From: Linnemannia schmuckeri
Taxonomy: Eukaryota > Mortierellomycota > Mortierellomycetes > Mortierellales > Mortierellaceae
NCBI GenBank assembly: GCA_029449235.1
Contig: JANATG010000010.1
Span: 2,072,001 to 2,136,000 of the forward strand
Direction of reading: 5' to 3'
DNA: 64,000 nt
Shown: piece by piece, positions 43,987-55,802 of the stretch
Layout of the letters: the number at the start of each line of letters is the position of its first letter
Position numbering within the stretch: the first letter of the stretch is position 1
The notes under the pieces: model-generated
Databases searched by the model: none
What the model was told of the DNA's origin: nothing
The model's input: only the letters and a program-made list of their open reading frames with translations
Program-made: the position numbers and the translations under genes

Positions 43987-45668
43987 TTTTGTTACTGTTT
44001 TTGTGTGAGAGAAGGTATGGGTTGGAAGGTTGAGAGAAGAAGCTGTTTCTTGCTGTGGGAGAGAAGAGTTGGTTGGTTTGGCTGTTGAGGTTGGTTGTTG
44101 TGATGAAGAATAAAAAACGGGGCGATGGAGACCCTTTTTATACTTGGATGTTGGTCAATTGCTCGCCTGTCAGTTTACTCTGTCGAGCAATTGACGACAG
44201 ATGGCAAAACAGTGAACGTTGTTTTTGCTTTTAGTGCTGTGTGCTCATATCAATCTTGGAGCATTAGCGTGTGTTAGTGTGTATGTGAGTACGCGCTGAG
44301 TGCATGAGGAGCGAGTGGAGAGAGAAACAGCAACAGTAGCCAATCTGTGTGGATCTGAGTTCCCCGAGTCTCCGATTATTCAGTTGGACGCAGTGGGTAA
44401 GGGTATTTCCTGTTCCTCGTTCTCTTCTCCATTTGTGTTGGTTAATAATCATCCCTTGGCTGGTGGCTGGCTGGCTGACTGGCTGTGTTCCATTTACGTA
44501 TTCACTCTCCCCTTCTACGCTGATCGACCCATCCATGCTCCTAATCGGGACTAACTTTAAATCATGAAAAAAGAACACGCGTTCACACTTCCCCCTTTTT
44601 TAACTTTTCTTCTATTCCCTTCCTTCTACTCCCTTCCATCTGGCCCCTTCTTTCCCTTTCTCCTACAAACTCTTATGGTTTCTGGATCAATCTCGGATTA
44701 TTAATAGTCAAATCGCATTCCTAATTTCAGACACAAAGGGACAAAACTCAAAATAAACAAGTATTGGTTTCATCCTCCGAGCTTTACATGGGTTTAGCAC
44801 GCTCCCACCATCTCTCGTCATCCCGCACCATCACAGTCCAGAAAAACCGCTTTCTTGGTCTGAGCTTTTGTTGACCTGAGGGGTACTCTTCACTGAATTA
44901 TGCGGGCGTGTGAACGTCTCCTCTTTCTGTCGTTGTTACCTTTCTTCCTTTTTTTTGTTGGTTGGCCAAGCCTAGCACACTCTGTGTGCATATGAGGGAT
45001 TTGTGTTCATGGCGGTGTCTATCAATTGCGCGGTCTACTAGCCCTTTCGCCCTCCTTTCCCTTCTCCTTCCTCTCCCTTTTCCCTATTCACAAATCTAGT
45101 GCTGCTGTTACTGCCTAAGGGTATACGATATTCCTTTCCATCCCGCCTATCGATTTCTACAGTAACCCCCACAAACACCGCATCTATCCCCCTAGCCTTC
45201 ACACATGACTGTTGACTACTCCTTGTCTCTCACAACCCGCATTCGTTTCCCTTTCTCCAACCGCTCCATTGAAGACAGGCCTCGTCAGCTCAGATCATGG
45301 CCTTCCTGAAGGGGAATGAACAGGCATGCCAGGACAGAACAGGTCATAACATAAGGAGGCAAAGACATGTACTCTATGATTCTGGCCATCTAAAGGGGAG
45401 GACCAAAAAAAAGTGGATTAGTAACACTTTCTTTCGTTTTGTTCGCCGTCTGTCAACTGCGCAGCGGTGTTAGGCTATTATGCAAAGACGACACGCAAGC
45501 CAGTTCCACTATGGACGTAGACGGCGTATTAGGTTCTCTTATATTAGTTTGGGTGTGAAAACATTTTACAAAGAAAACACGCTGCTCCTTCGACGCTGTT
45601 GACAAACAGCAAAGTTGGCTTGCGCTGCCATTTTCCTATCACACCCTACTTTTTTTTTTTTTTTTTCG
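43987..45668. other. Intergenic part of the right arm, no gene seen
   Basis: Reverse counterpart of about 6430-8150. 43987-44180 is the GST2 leader and promoter. 44455-44485 has a GGCTGGCTGGCTGACTGG repeat not present in the left arm. Frames here are short and not conserved between arms. Confidence 0.55.
44135..44142 (-). promoter_or_regulatory. TATA box of GST2
   Basis: TATAAAAA on the minus strand, 149 bp from the GST2 ATG, in the same place as for GST1. Confidence 0.6.
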
Positions 45669-45884
45669 TTAATCGGAATTAATCAGAATTCCTCCTACGA
45701 TTCGCGTTATATGTGCGTCTTGCATTAGTTCTCCAATACAACAGACATAGCAATGTTGCGTGGTTGTATTGATGCTGTGACATTGGGCAAGCGATAGAAG
45801 AAGGAACGCTAGTGAGGATGGAGCTGCCAAGGAGTGGAGGGAGAGACCTTGAAAACCAACTTTAACCCTATCCTCTTCCTTCAA
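45669..45884 (-). pseudogene. Right-arm copy of the small secreted-peptide ORF, start codon lost
   Basis: The mature part (SLAQCHSINTTTQHCYVCC and ITRIVGGILINSD) is almost the same as in the ORF at 6241-6429, with two substitutions (G to S, R to M). The left copy's ATG is not preserved, and the frame can be extended upstream only to a TTG. The hydrophobic signal is also altered (SLHSLAAPSSLAFLLLSLAQ). Either the left copy gained an ATG or this one lost it. The retained cysteine part hints that the sequence was once coding. Confidence 0.4.
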
Positions 45885-47189
45885 AGCAAATCACTCTTCT
45901 GGTAAACCTTGACACAGCTTGAGGGCATAAGAAATTTATCCTGTGCTGTGATCACCATGCTTTTGTTCCATAGACAGACAGTCGCGCCTCCAATCGTTAG
46001 AAAAAAAGGGATCAGTTGCAACCTTCGTGGTATCAATTGCCTTCTAAAGGTGTCAATCAGATCGAGACAGTTCGGATTGGAACACAGACGAGTCTGGCAG
46101 TGGCAGTAGACAACGAACCCATCAAGGTCCGACCACTGTATTATAACAGCAACACTTCCTCCCCCTCCTCCTCTGACTCCCGTTTGTATAATGGTGCATG
46201 GTGTGCCCTTGCATGATTTTGTCTCTTCTTCCCATGTAACAACATGACATTGGAGAAAAGGCAAGAGGTAACACGACTTTCAACTACCTTTGCTTCGTTT
46301 TTATTGCCCTCCTCTCAATGTCTTCATCATCACAAACATCAACATCACCCTCACTCTCATCTGACATCGTCGCCCTTTCGTTCTTTGTTTTCCGAGCCCC
46401 ATCAGTTTAAATTGCTCGGAATCAACTCTTGAATCGACGATCGCCATGCAGTTCATGAAAATCCGTGAAGATTTCTCTAACGTAATCAAACGTATAAGGA
46501 CGCGACCAACACCTTGATCTCGATCAAATGTAAGATCACTCGAACCATCGCAGCACAGTAACTTAATCAACGAAAGACAACAATCATGAAACCCTCATAA
46601 CGTGTCCGTCCTGTCCCAAGGCGTGCCTTTGTCAACACTCATCTAAAGCACGAACACGCGTCCTTTGACAAGATTCCTTCATAAACAAACGGCACACTCG
46701 AAAGGCATGGGTGTCTTTAACAAGGCACGCCCAAACTCTATCAAGAGCCTGCAACTACGCTAACCTAACTTACTCTTACCAATTCACATAGACAGTCCGT
46801 CACCTTCAATAGTCACCCAAGCACCCTGAACAAAAAAACCAGTAGCCTCCTTTTTCCAAGAGGAAGGCTATATGCTCTCCCTTGACGAGTACGATGTATA
46901 GCCTGGACACTAATGTTCACAAAGAGTGCACGAACACTCATATTAATTGACATAACTGCAATCGTTGTTTCCTGTTGTAGCTCTCCTCCCATTTCACTCC
47001 TGAGATCCATTGATTGTCCCCCTACTCACTGTCTCCACGTAATATAAAAGCCTCTTTTCGTCAACTCAAGGTAAGAGCACAATGCATTCCTCAAGCCGCT
47101 GACCATTAGTTTGCTCCGCGCTGTCATAAGTATAACACGTTCAAATGCTGATAATTAAGTATGGAGCGATTATCAGGCTTCTAACCACA
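45885..47189 (+). repeat. NLR upstream module, copy D
   Basis: Counterpart of 5059-6240 and, more distantly, of the A and E modules. The conserved inverted repeat is at 46514-46527 and a good TATAAAAG is at 47043-47050, about 140 bp before the lost NLR start. Confidence 0.65.
46514..46527. promoter_or_regulatory. Conserved inverted repeat upstream of NLR copy D
   Basis: TTGATC-TC-GATCAA, about 660 bp upstream of the NLR D start position and next to ATGTAAGATCA. Same element as at 1147 and 5675. Confidence 0.4.
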
Positions 47190-50100
47190 ATAAACAACCA
47201 CCCTCTCGACCAACTGGATACTCATGTCTCCGACAAGGACAGCACCAACATCACCAAACCTCTCCGGAAGCGCCACAAGTTTCGCAACTTCTTTGGTATC
47301 CTCAAATCCGTGGCCAAGGTCAAGACTAAATCCTGTCAGTAGTATGACCTACAAAAGCTTCGAATGCAGCGACTCAAGGATGCCAGTCTGTCCATCTACA
47401 TTTCTCCTATGGCCAAGGCCAACCTTCAAGCCAGTGACAACAAGGTCTTTCCACTAATGGAAAAGATGCAGGAGTCCTTGGCTAGTGACCGTCAGTCATG
47501 TTGATCCTGGGAGATTCTGGAGCCGGCAAGCCAACTTTCAACAAACACCTCGAGCACCGACTTTGGATGGAGTACAAGCACGGCGGGCCTGTTCCTCTTT
47601 TCATCCATCTCCCAGCTCTTCAGAATCCAGCCAAGGACCTGATGGGTGAGCAATTGAGGGAGCACAATTTCACAGAAGAACAGATTCAGGAACTGAAGCA
47701 ATACCAGCAGTTCATTGTCATCTGCGACGGATATGATGAGAGCCAACTCACTGTCAATATCCACAACTCCAACAGTCTCAACACCTCAGGACAGTGGGAT
47801 GTCAAATTAGTCATTAGCTGCAGGACGCAGTACCTTGGCCAGGACTACCGCGACCGGTTTGTTCCCCATGCAGGTGGTCATTACAGCCGCCCTGGCATCG
47901 ACCTCTTCCAAGAAGCCGTCATCACTCCCTTTTCGGCAGAGTAGATCCAGGACTACGTCGAGCAATATGTTCTCTTGGAGCCAAGGACTTGGCGTACGGA
48001 GGACAACATGGCAAAGCTGACGTCTATCCCAAACCTCATGGACCTGGTCAAGAGTCCCTTCCTGCTCTTGCTTGCGTTGGAGCCCTACCTGGTGTCATCG
48101 AGGGCAAGTAAAATTTGTTGACTATCAGGATCAGCTGTGTTCAACTATACGACACATTTATGGAGCACTAGAGCAATGTCAACAAACGACGGCTTCAGAG
48201 CAACACCTTGTCCACGGAAGATCGTGCTGTTTTTGGATGAGCTATTAGACGCGGGCTTTACTCCAACAAGCATCGACTATTCTACGAGGCTACGCTGGCC
48301 ATCTTTGAGAAACAGGACGGAAACCCGATCGTCCAGTATGTCCACCACAAGGATAAGACCTCGTGGAGAGCCCAGTTTTTTTTGGATAAGAACGCGAGGT
48401 TCACCTTCTACGCGACTCGAGCCTTTGACTCGTACCGGCAACCTGTACCGCTTCCTCCACCGGTCCATGCTTGAGCATTTTTTTTCGCGCACTGTGTTTG
48501 ATCCCAGCATCCGTGGCGGCGATGATGAATTGACTCCCAAAAAGGAAATTGCTTTGTCTGATGAACAATTGATCGATACCAACAGCCCTTTAATCACGCG
48601 GAACATCTTTGCAGAGCCCTCTGTCATCCAGTTCCTGAGCGATCGTGTGATGGAGAGTGGCATGTTCAAGCAATACCTCTTGGCAGTTGTCGAGTTGTCC
48701 AAGTCAGACGCCCATGCAAGCCGGGCTGCAGCTAATGCCATCACGGTTTTAGTCCAAGCCGGTGTAATGTTTAATGGAGCCAATCTTCGAGGTATTCGCG
48801 TTCCAAGAGCAGATCTGACTGGCGGACAATTCGACTCGGCACAACTTCAGGATACCGACTTGTCAGGTGTTAATCTCTCCAAGACATGGATTCGGCAGGC
48901 GGTTTTCAGCAGAGCATGTATGGAAGGAACTCGGTTTGGAGAGTTACCGTATTTGGAGGAATCAGAGAAGATCTCGTCGTGCGCCTTTTCGCCGGATGGC
49001 AGGTTTCTCGCAGCGGGTTTGTTCAACGGTAACATCAGTATCTACGACACTGCAACCTGCACAAGGATTGATGTCTTCCAAGGCCACTATCTCCGCGTTA
49101 AAAGTCTTGCTTATTCACCTACAGGTCTAAAGCTTATTTCAGGTGGCTATGATAAGACAGCGCGGTTGTGGAATTGCGAGAGTGGATTAACTAATTTCAT
49201 TCTGGAGGGACACTCAGGCAATGTGGAGGCGGTGGCGTTCTCTCCAACAGGCCAGCAGGTCGCAACGGGAAGTAATGACAAGTCAGTACGACTCTGGGAC
49301 GCTCGGACTGGTGCAGCTGTTTTTGTCTTGAGTAACAACAATGATAGTATTACCCATGTTGCTTATTCACCAGATGGAAACACCATTGCCACCACCTGCT
49401 GGGATGGGATGATCCGAATATTCGACACGCTCACCGGGCTGCCGGCGTTAGTGTCTAGTAAGAGCGATTATCTTATGTGTCTGGCATATTCATCAGGTGG
49501 CCGGCGAATCGCTACAGGCTCCTATGACAGCCAGATACATATGTGGGAGGCAAAAGCAACCACCCTGGAGCCTGGACGAAAATGGACGGCACACACGGAT
49601 GTCGTCACCGACGTTGCCTTTTCACCCGACGGTCGTTGGATCGCCTCATCCAGCTACGACCGCACAGTGAAGCTGTGGGATTCTCGTTCTGGTTTACCTA
49701 TCTCATCATTTATCAGCCATACAGGGGATGTCAATTGCGTTCGTTTTTCGTCAAATGGCTCATATATCGCTTCAGCAAGTAATGACAAGGCTCTGCGGCT
49801 GTGGGAGGTGTCCTCGCTTGGATCAGGATTCGACTCTCATGACACACCAGATCCACAGCTTTGTGCGGCATACTCTCCGGACGGACGGTGGCTCATCACT
49901 GGCAGTCCATACGAATCCATCCGACAACTCAACGCGGATTCGGGACAAGTCGAATTTGTTTTTCCTGCTCACCTGCGCGATACACGCTGTATTGCATTCT
50001 CGCCGGACGGTCTTCTGTTAGCCATCGGCGGCTTCAAGGAAGAAGTGACACTGTGGAGCGTCGAATCCCGCGCTACTTCCTTTGTGCTTAGTGGACGCGA

Positions 50101-50907
50101 GTCTAGAGTAAATTCTGTGGCCTTTTCACCATGCGGCCGCTGGCTTGTTTCAGGCGGTTCTGACTCGGCGGTGCAGCTTTGGGATACGCGCTCAGGAGCA
50201 CCCGGCCGTGTTCTGTGCGGTCGCGCAGGGAGTATACAGAGTGTTGCTTTTTCACCGGATGGTCGCTGGATTGCATCGGCATACACGAAGGGGAAGGTCC
50301 AACTCTGGGAGACCAGCACAGGCAAACTCAAGGCGGATAAGATGGTCGCGTCCGGCTGGGACAAAAAAATATTGTTGCTTATAGACCCGGTTGTTTGCAG
50401 GTCACCTCCTGTCACGGAGATGGAGCCATTCGATTATGGGACGACAATCACCAACTCCAAGGTTTCCGATACATCTTGAATCAGGACCGGTACACTTACA
50501 AATTCGCGTTCTCATCCTGCAGTCAATGGGTAGCAACAGCTCACAGCACTAGTGTTCGACTCTGGAGGTTGCCCTCCCCGGATCAGGATCAGCAGGCGTT
50601 ACCGTTACATGATCGTAATTGTGTATCAGTCATCAAGGGGTTTACAAGAGCCGTTGAAGACGTTGTTTGGAGGCCTAACAAGTTGGAGTTTGCGACAGCA
50701 TGTTATGACGGATCGATTCGTACCTGGCGGGTGGTGGAGGAGAACAATGAGTCAAGAAGAGTGTCTGTTCAGTTGTTGTGGTCTTCTGGCCCTGCTGTAC
50801 TTACAGCCTCAGGCGCTGTGCTTAAGAAAACCCCCGGTTTGGGTACCAGCAATCGCAAGCTACTCGAGCAGCGCGGTGCTATTTCAACATCGAATCAATT
50901 CTATTAA
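47190..50907 (+). pseudogene. NACHT-WD40 NLR copy D, broken
   Basis: The start codon is ATA where other copies have ATG (47190). After ~50 codons the whole helical region (about 500 residues) is deleted and the sequence resumes at YDLQKLRMQ, just before NACHT. A frameshift precedes the P-loop, which is GDSGAGKP instead of GAGKS and so would not coordinate magnesium. NACHT is open at 47498-47944, then hits TAG; more shifts follow to about 48420. From there pentapeptide and WD40 repeats are open to 50380, where a one-base loss in an A run (50364-50370) shifts the frame. The last ~170 codons (50395-50907) are open in another frame to a TAA, with tail LLEQRGAISTSNQFY. The damage is scattered but modest in the WD40 part, so decay may be recent. 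Confidence 0.85.
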
Positions 50908-52327
50908 CTATAATAAATTTAACTTACATTTGCGTCCATACATATCGAATTGCATCTTCTTACTTTGTTGGTATTCTAAAGGATCTTTCTTTTCGGCTTG
51001 TGGAATGACAACAAAACGAAGTACGTGTAAGACAAACATGAGATAATGTGGATACTGCAAGGAACCAAAGCAAGGATGGCAAAAAAGAGCGGACAAAGAT
51101 GGACTAACTGGCAGAGACACGGTGGCTTTTTGTAAATAGGGCGATTGGTCTCTCAAGCTTCGTTCATCAAAAGGAATTCAGCGCTCGATTGCTGCTCACT
51201 CATTCAAGAAGTGGAAACCCTTAACCATTTGTTCCTCCCTCTCTTCTTTCGTCATCCAGCCTCACTCCTTTCATGATCCAAGTCCGTCATTAAGAATCTT
51301 TTTTTTCGGAATCTCAGACAAACAGTGGAGCAGCAGAATAAAGGGGTTTTGAAGGACGCGTCTGAAGGGTGGGCGAAATGTGGGTGTACGTGGGCTTTTA
51401 TGTTTCTTTTTTTCGCTTTTTCTCTGCTTCCGAGTCGCTCCTTGGTATGATCGAACATTTAAACGAATACCATACGGAGCAGACAAACACAAAAACAGAA
51501 ATAACCTCGACACGGACCAAAAGAAAAAAGTGTGGGAGAACAAGGGAGCCAAATACAACTTTAGATGTGGAGGAACAAAAATGACTGAGAAACAGAATGG
51601 TCTAGGTGAACAATCTACCCATGATGGAGAGGGGACTGTGCGGGTGAACACGGCTGGACGAGCAGACATTTTTTTTTTATACGTGAGGGGAAGTGAGAGA
51701 GGGAGTTCCAGGGTCATTGTAAAAGGCGAAAAGGTGGACCTCTGCGGACTTTGAAGGTGGTTGATCGGGCAAGATAGGGATAGGGGAGAAGGCCTAGAGT
51801 TGCCCGTGGTCATCATCGTCATGATTAAAGTTTTTTTTTTACTTCACTGAACCTTTTTGATGACTCTGGTTTTTGCAAAGGGCAAGGGTCCCATCAACAG
51901 GCACAGAAACCTGGGGAGGCCTTGAAGTCAGTCAAAGGAACGATTAGGAACGAAGGGCTAAGAAGAAGGATTGGAAGTGGATGTTCGATGCCCATCCCCA
52001 ACAAGAGTAACAAAAGAGTAAGCATTGACATCAATAAGATACTTGGTGTTGATGGATTGATTGATTTGATTCATTCATTCAGGTACAATCAGTCACTGTT
52101 TTTATTCAATTGATTAGTTGTCCGTTGCATATTTTTTTTTTCTCCGAGTGTTCCTTTTTTTATATTTTTTGTGTTATCCAGTTGTCTCCACCCCTTTTGC
52201 TCCCTCTCTCATTCACTGTCCCCATTCTTATTTCTAATTCCTCATTATCCTTCTTCTTCCGCTTTTCTTTTTTCTTTTTTTTTTCTTGTCCCCCTCTGCT
52301 CCCACCCTTTTCAATACCCGCGCTAAA
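50908..52327. other. Intergenic region, no gene supported
   Basis: It has AT-rich and low-complexity stretches, T-runs near 51667-51676 and 51831-51839, and a CT-rich leader (52180-52300) before the aminotransferase. Frames of up to 183 codons show no domain or splice structure. Confidence 0.55.
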
Positions 52328-54090
52328 ATGAACACATTGATCCGTCCGTTGCTCGTCCAGCAGACTCGTCGATTGGCCTCTTCCTCACCCTCGACTATTT
52401 CTTTGCGACCATCCTCCCTACTTTCTTCTTCTTCTTCTTCTTCTTCTTCTCTTCTTCGTCCTTCTTCTCTCTCTTCAACCTTCACCCGTCGCACTCTCTC
52501 CCCTCTCCTCGCCCATCACTCTTATTCCACCATGTCTCCCTCCCACAAGCTTTGCATGATCCCTGGTACGTTCGCTCCCTCTTCTTCACACTTTCTCTCT
52601 CCATCAACTGCAACAGCGATGTCGCATTCCATCAATTCGACTCGACAATAGCGACACCTCCATTCCTCTTGCCTCAGTGCAGATGTTAACGAACCTGATT
52701 CACACATTGTGAACATAGTGTGCATCGATTCGTTTTTGCCATTGCATGAATTCCAGGCACCGAAACAACAATAAAAGGAGGGTGTAACAAAAACGCCTCG
52801 GACAAAATTTGTCCGACCAAGCAAACAAAAAACTAACGTACCGTCTCTCCTTCTTTCCTGCCCTCTTGATACAACCAAAAAGGTCCCATTGAGTTCCACG
52901 AGGATGTTCTCCAGGCCATGGCCACCCCCGCGACCTCCCACGTCGCCCCCAACTTCATCCCCGCCCTCGGCGAGTCGATCGAGCTCTTGCGCAAGGTCCT
53001 CTTCACCTCTGGCCAGCCCTTCATCATTGCTGGATCCGGCACCTTGGGCTGGGACATGACCGCCTGCAACTTGGTCGAGGCTGGCGAGGATGTCCTCGTC
53101 TGCAACTCGGGCTACTTCGGTGACCGCTTCGGCGAGTGGTAAGTCCTTCTCATTTCGGTGTGATTGCAAATTGATGCACAATGTGGTAAAGTGCCTAACC
53201 CGTCGTGTTTCTCTCCTATTCGCTGATATGATAGCTTGGAGACCTACGGTGCCAAGGTTACTCACCTTCGCGTCCCCATCGGTGAGTCCCCCAAGTTGGC
53301 TGCCGTTGCCGCCGCTTTGAAGACCAAGAAGTTCAAGGCCATTACCATCACCCACGTCGACACCTCCACCGGTGTTCTCTCTGACATTAAGGGCATTGCC
53401 GAGGTTGTTCGCGCCGAGTCCCCCGAGACCCTCGTCGTCGTTGACGGTGTCTGCTCCGTCGGCTCTGAGGAGATTCGCATGGATGCCTGGGGTATTGATG
53501 TTGTCGTCACTGCCTCTCAGAAGGCTCTCGGTGCCCCTCCCGGTCTCTGCGTCATGGGTGTCTCTGAGCGCGCCATTGGCGTCTTTAAGACCCGCAAGAG
53601 CCCCGTTGCCAACTACTACGCCAACTGGAACCGCTGGTTGCCTATCATGAACGCCTACGAGTCCCGCAAGCCCTCGTACTTCGCCACCCCCGCCGTCCAG
53701 AACGTCTTCGCTCTCCACGTTTCCCTCAAGCAGATCGTTGCCCAGGGTATTGAGCAGCGCTTCGTTGCCCACAAGGAGGCCTCGGCCAAGGCCAAGAAGT
53801 TCATCCACGACTTGGGCCTCACCCTCGTCCCCACTAAGGTCGAGCACGCTGCCAACGGCATGTCGGCCGTCTACTACCCCGAGGGCGTCGCTGCCACTGA
53901 CTTGTTGCCCAAGTTGGCTGCCCACGGCATTGTTGCTGCTGGTGGTCTCCACGTTGAGATTGCCCCCAAGTACTTCCGTATTGGACACATGGGTATCTCG
54001 GTCACCGAGCCCGAGCGTGGCCACCTCGATGCCACCTTGAACGCCCTCAAGGCCTCTTTGGCCGAGTGCGGTTACAAGGGTGCCCTGTAA
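52328..54090 (+). CDS. AGX1: Alanine-glyoxylate aminotransferase, with possible mitochondrial presequence (449 aa)
   Basis: Exons 52328-52565, 52883-53138 and 53235-54090 join in frame (1350 nt). The protein is a class V PLP aminotransferase: it starts at the family hallmark CMIPGPIEFHEDVL, has SGTLGWDM and VCNSGYFGDRF, the cofactor-binding VDGVCSVGSEEI, and the Schiff-base lysine K261 in TASQKALGAPPG. It makes glycine from glyoxylate with alanine as amino donor. The first 68 residues are Arg/Ser-rich without acidic residues, as expected of a mitochondrial presequence, and include a Ser tract from a TCT repeat. A second ATG at residue 69 (MSPSHK) would give a 381-residue enzyme, close to yeast Agx1 and human AGXT. 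The C-terminus GAL is not a clear peroxisomal PTS1. The 532-codon frame on the opposite strand is a codon-bias artefact. Confidence 0.92.
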
Positions 54091-54324
54091 ATTAGGGATT
54101 TCTCTCTCTTCTCTCAGCATCTCCTTTCCTGTAATTTTGTATCTACCCTCTTCTCAAAAATAACCTAGAAACACTCCACGTAGTCTCATGTATATCAAAT
54201 AACAAAAAAGCGCAAAAAACATCCTGTGCGAAGCAATAAGTTGAAGAATGCAAAATGGTTGTTTTAAATGACGATGCCTAATGTAGTGGGATATCTAGAA
54301 AGAAAAGAAGTGCAAGTAGGTACT

Positions 54325-55484
54325 TTAATCGCGATGAGCACTTGAAGTGCCCTTCTTGGCGCCTCTAGTGGTTCCACGTCCAGCGTTCTTGCGACCACCA
54401 CGACCACCCCATCGCTGAACGGGTGCCCTCGTCTTGTTCTCCTTGACTTCCTCCTTGATCTTTCCGAGCATCATCTTGATCTGGTTGGCGAGCACAGGCT
54501 GACCGCGGGGCGTCTTCTCACGCATCTTCTTTGTCGTCTTTTCGCGGTTGGCGTAGTATGCGTCACGGCCCTTCTTGGCATCTGCTCTGGCACGTTGTGC
54601 GCGCTATTTTGTGGTTCATACAAAATTTTAAATGTTAGTTTCAGCCCCAAATAGAATGTACTTATAATTTGATCCGCATTGTCCACGAGGACATGAAATC
54701 TACTTTCAGACTTACGTCGCGGGCCTCCTGAATGGCCTTCTTCTCGGCTTCACGCTTCTCGATGGCAGCTTTGAAGGGGTTGGGCTTGGCGGCACGCTTG
54801 AATGAACCATCTTCCTGCTTGGCGTTCTTGTTGCTGGGTGCTGGTGTATCCTTCTTACCCTTTGCCTTCTTGGGTGCCTCTTCTTCGGACTCTTCTTCTT
54901 CCTCCTCTTCCTCGGCTTCTGATCCTGATCCTTCCATGTCCTCGTCGCCTTCGCTTCCGCTCATCTCCTCACCTCCGCCATCCTTGTATGCGACAACATT
55001 TCCTTCATCATCGATCGTCTTCTCGCCGAAAATCTAATCAATTGAACATGTCTGATGTTAGTATCTGGTGCACTCCCTATGACATAACTCATGTTCCTGG
55101 AAACCAAAGTGAGAACTACTGATTGATCCTGAAGTAGCACTATACCTTCTTATAGAACTCGGGAGTCTCCTCAGCCTCCTGCTTCAAGACTCTAGCATAC
55201 TCCTTCTTAACCTTGGCCTTATGGATCAAATCCGCCTTCAACTTCTTGGCGTGTCCCTTGTAAGCATCGGATCCCATATGTGCCTTGGCCATGGGATTGA
55301 AACCAGTCTTCTTTTTATTCTGGCTTGTAGCAACATCGCGCTTGAACTGGCTGTTGTAGTCGTTGTTGAGACGCTTGGCGACCCTGTTGCCGTCCTCCTT
55401 GCGGTCCCTGCGAGGGGCAGGGCCTCCACGACCGCCGCGGCGTCTCTCAAGTGAGTCTCTTGGCAAGCCCAGTTCCTTGACCAT
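54325..55484 (-). CDS. Fyv7/CCDC59-like rRNA-processing protein, 311 aa
   Basis: Exons 55484-55146, 55033-54716 and 54603-54325 join in frame (936 nt; 311 aa), with introns of 112 bp each. The protein is very basic with one acidic run of Glu after GSGSEAEEE. Its C-terminal REKTPRGQPVLANQIKMML lines up with the KKTKKGQPNLNVQMEYLL end of human CCDC59 (TAP26), and the Lys/Arg-rich coiled stretch before it (ADAKKGRDAYYANREKTTKK) fits the Fyv7 family. An N-terminal RGG-type segment (RRGGRGGPAPRRDRK) and a C-terminal one (WGGRGGRKNAGRGTTRG) suggest RNA contact. Yeast Fyv7 acts in the nucleolus in maturation of 35S pre-rRNA toward 18S. The gene shares a 318-bp promoter with TSR4 at 55803. The family assignment rests on the short C-terminal match and composition. 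Confidence 0.75.
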
Positions 55485-55802
55485 TATATGTGTGTATGTG
55501 GTGTATTAGGGTGGGTAAGCTGAGAGGGCGATGTCGGTGTCCGAGGATAGTGGGGAGAGTGAATGAAAGGAGGTTAACAAGAAGTGGTGCAATGGTTTGA
55601 GAAAGTGATGCAGCAGGTTGAGAGTGTACGTGACTGCTAATTGAAAAAGTAAACAGTTTTTTTTTTTTTTTTTTTTTTTTTGAGCCTTCGATTTGTCAAC
55701 TGCGGTCCCTTTTTGTATTTTTTTTTTGTCTCGTCACACCCACTTCTCCCTGTGCAACTCACTCTTCAACTCATTCATTCACACAGACAAAGGAAACACG
55801 CA
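55485..55802. promoter_or_regulatory. Shared divergent promoter of the Fyv7-like gene and TSR4
   Basis: 318 bp between the two start codons. A T25 run (55657-55681) forms a poly(dA:dT) tract of the kind that excludes nucleosomes and is common in promoters of ribosome-biogenesis genes. A GAGGGCGATG sequence near 55525 partly matches the yeast PAC element (GCGATGAG) but lacks its end. Confidence 0.55.

Larger units (their letters stand above)
42004..47189 (-). repeat. Right arm of the large inverted segmental duplication
   Basis: Reverse counterpart of 5059-10120 in the same order: NLR 3' flank, ORF fragment, GST, secreted-peptide ORF, NLR upstream module. The inner end joins the intact NLR E and the outer end joins pseudogene D. 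Confidence 0.9.

Noticed and set aside
48137..50479. A standalone 780-aa WD40 protein in NLR D
   Set aside because: The frame opens at a GTG in frameshifted NACHT DNA and ends by a one-base shift; best read as part of the pseudogene.
52522..54120. 532-codon open frame on the minus strand opposite the aminotransferase
   Set aside because: It is the mirror of a strongly codon-biased real gene, crosses that gene's introns, and its composition (Gly, Val, Leu, Glu-rich) matches no domain.
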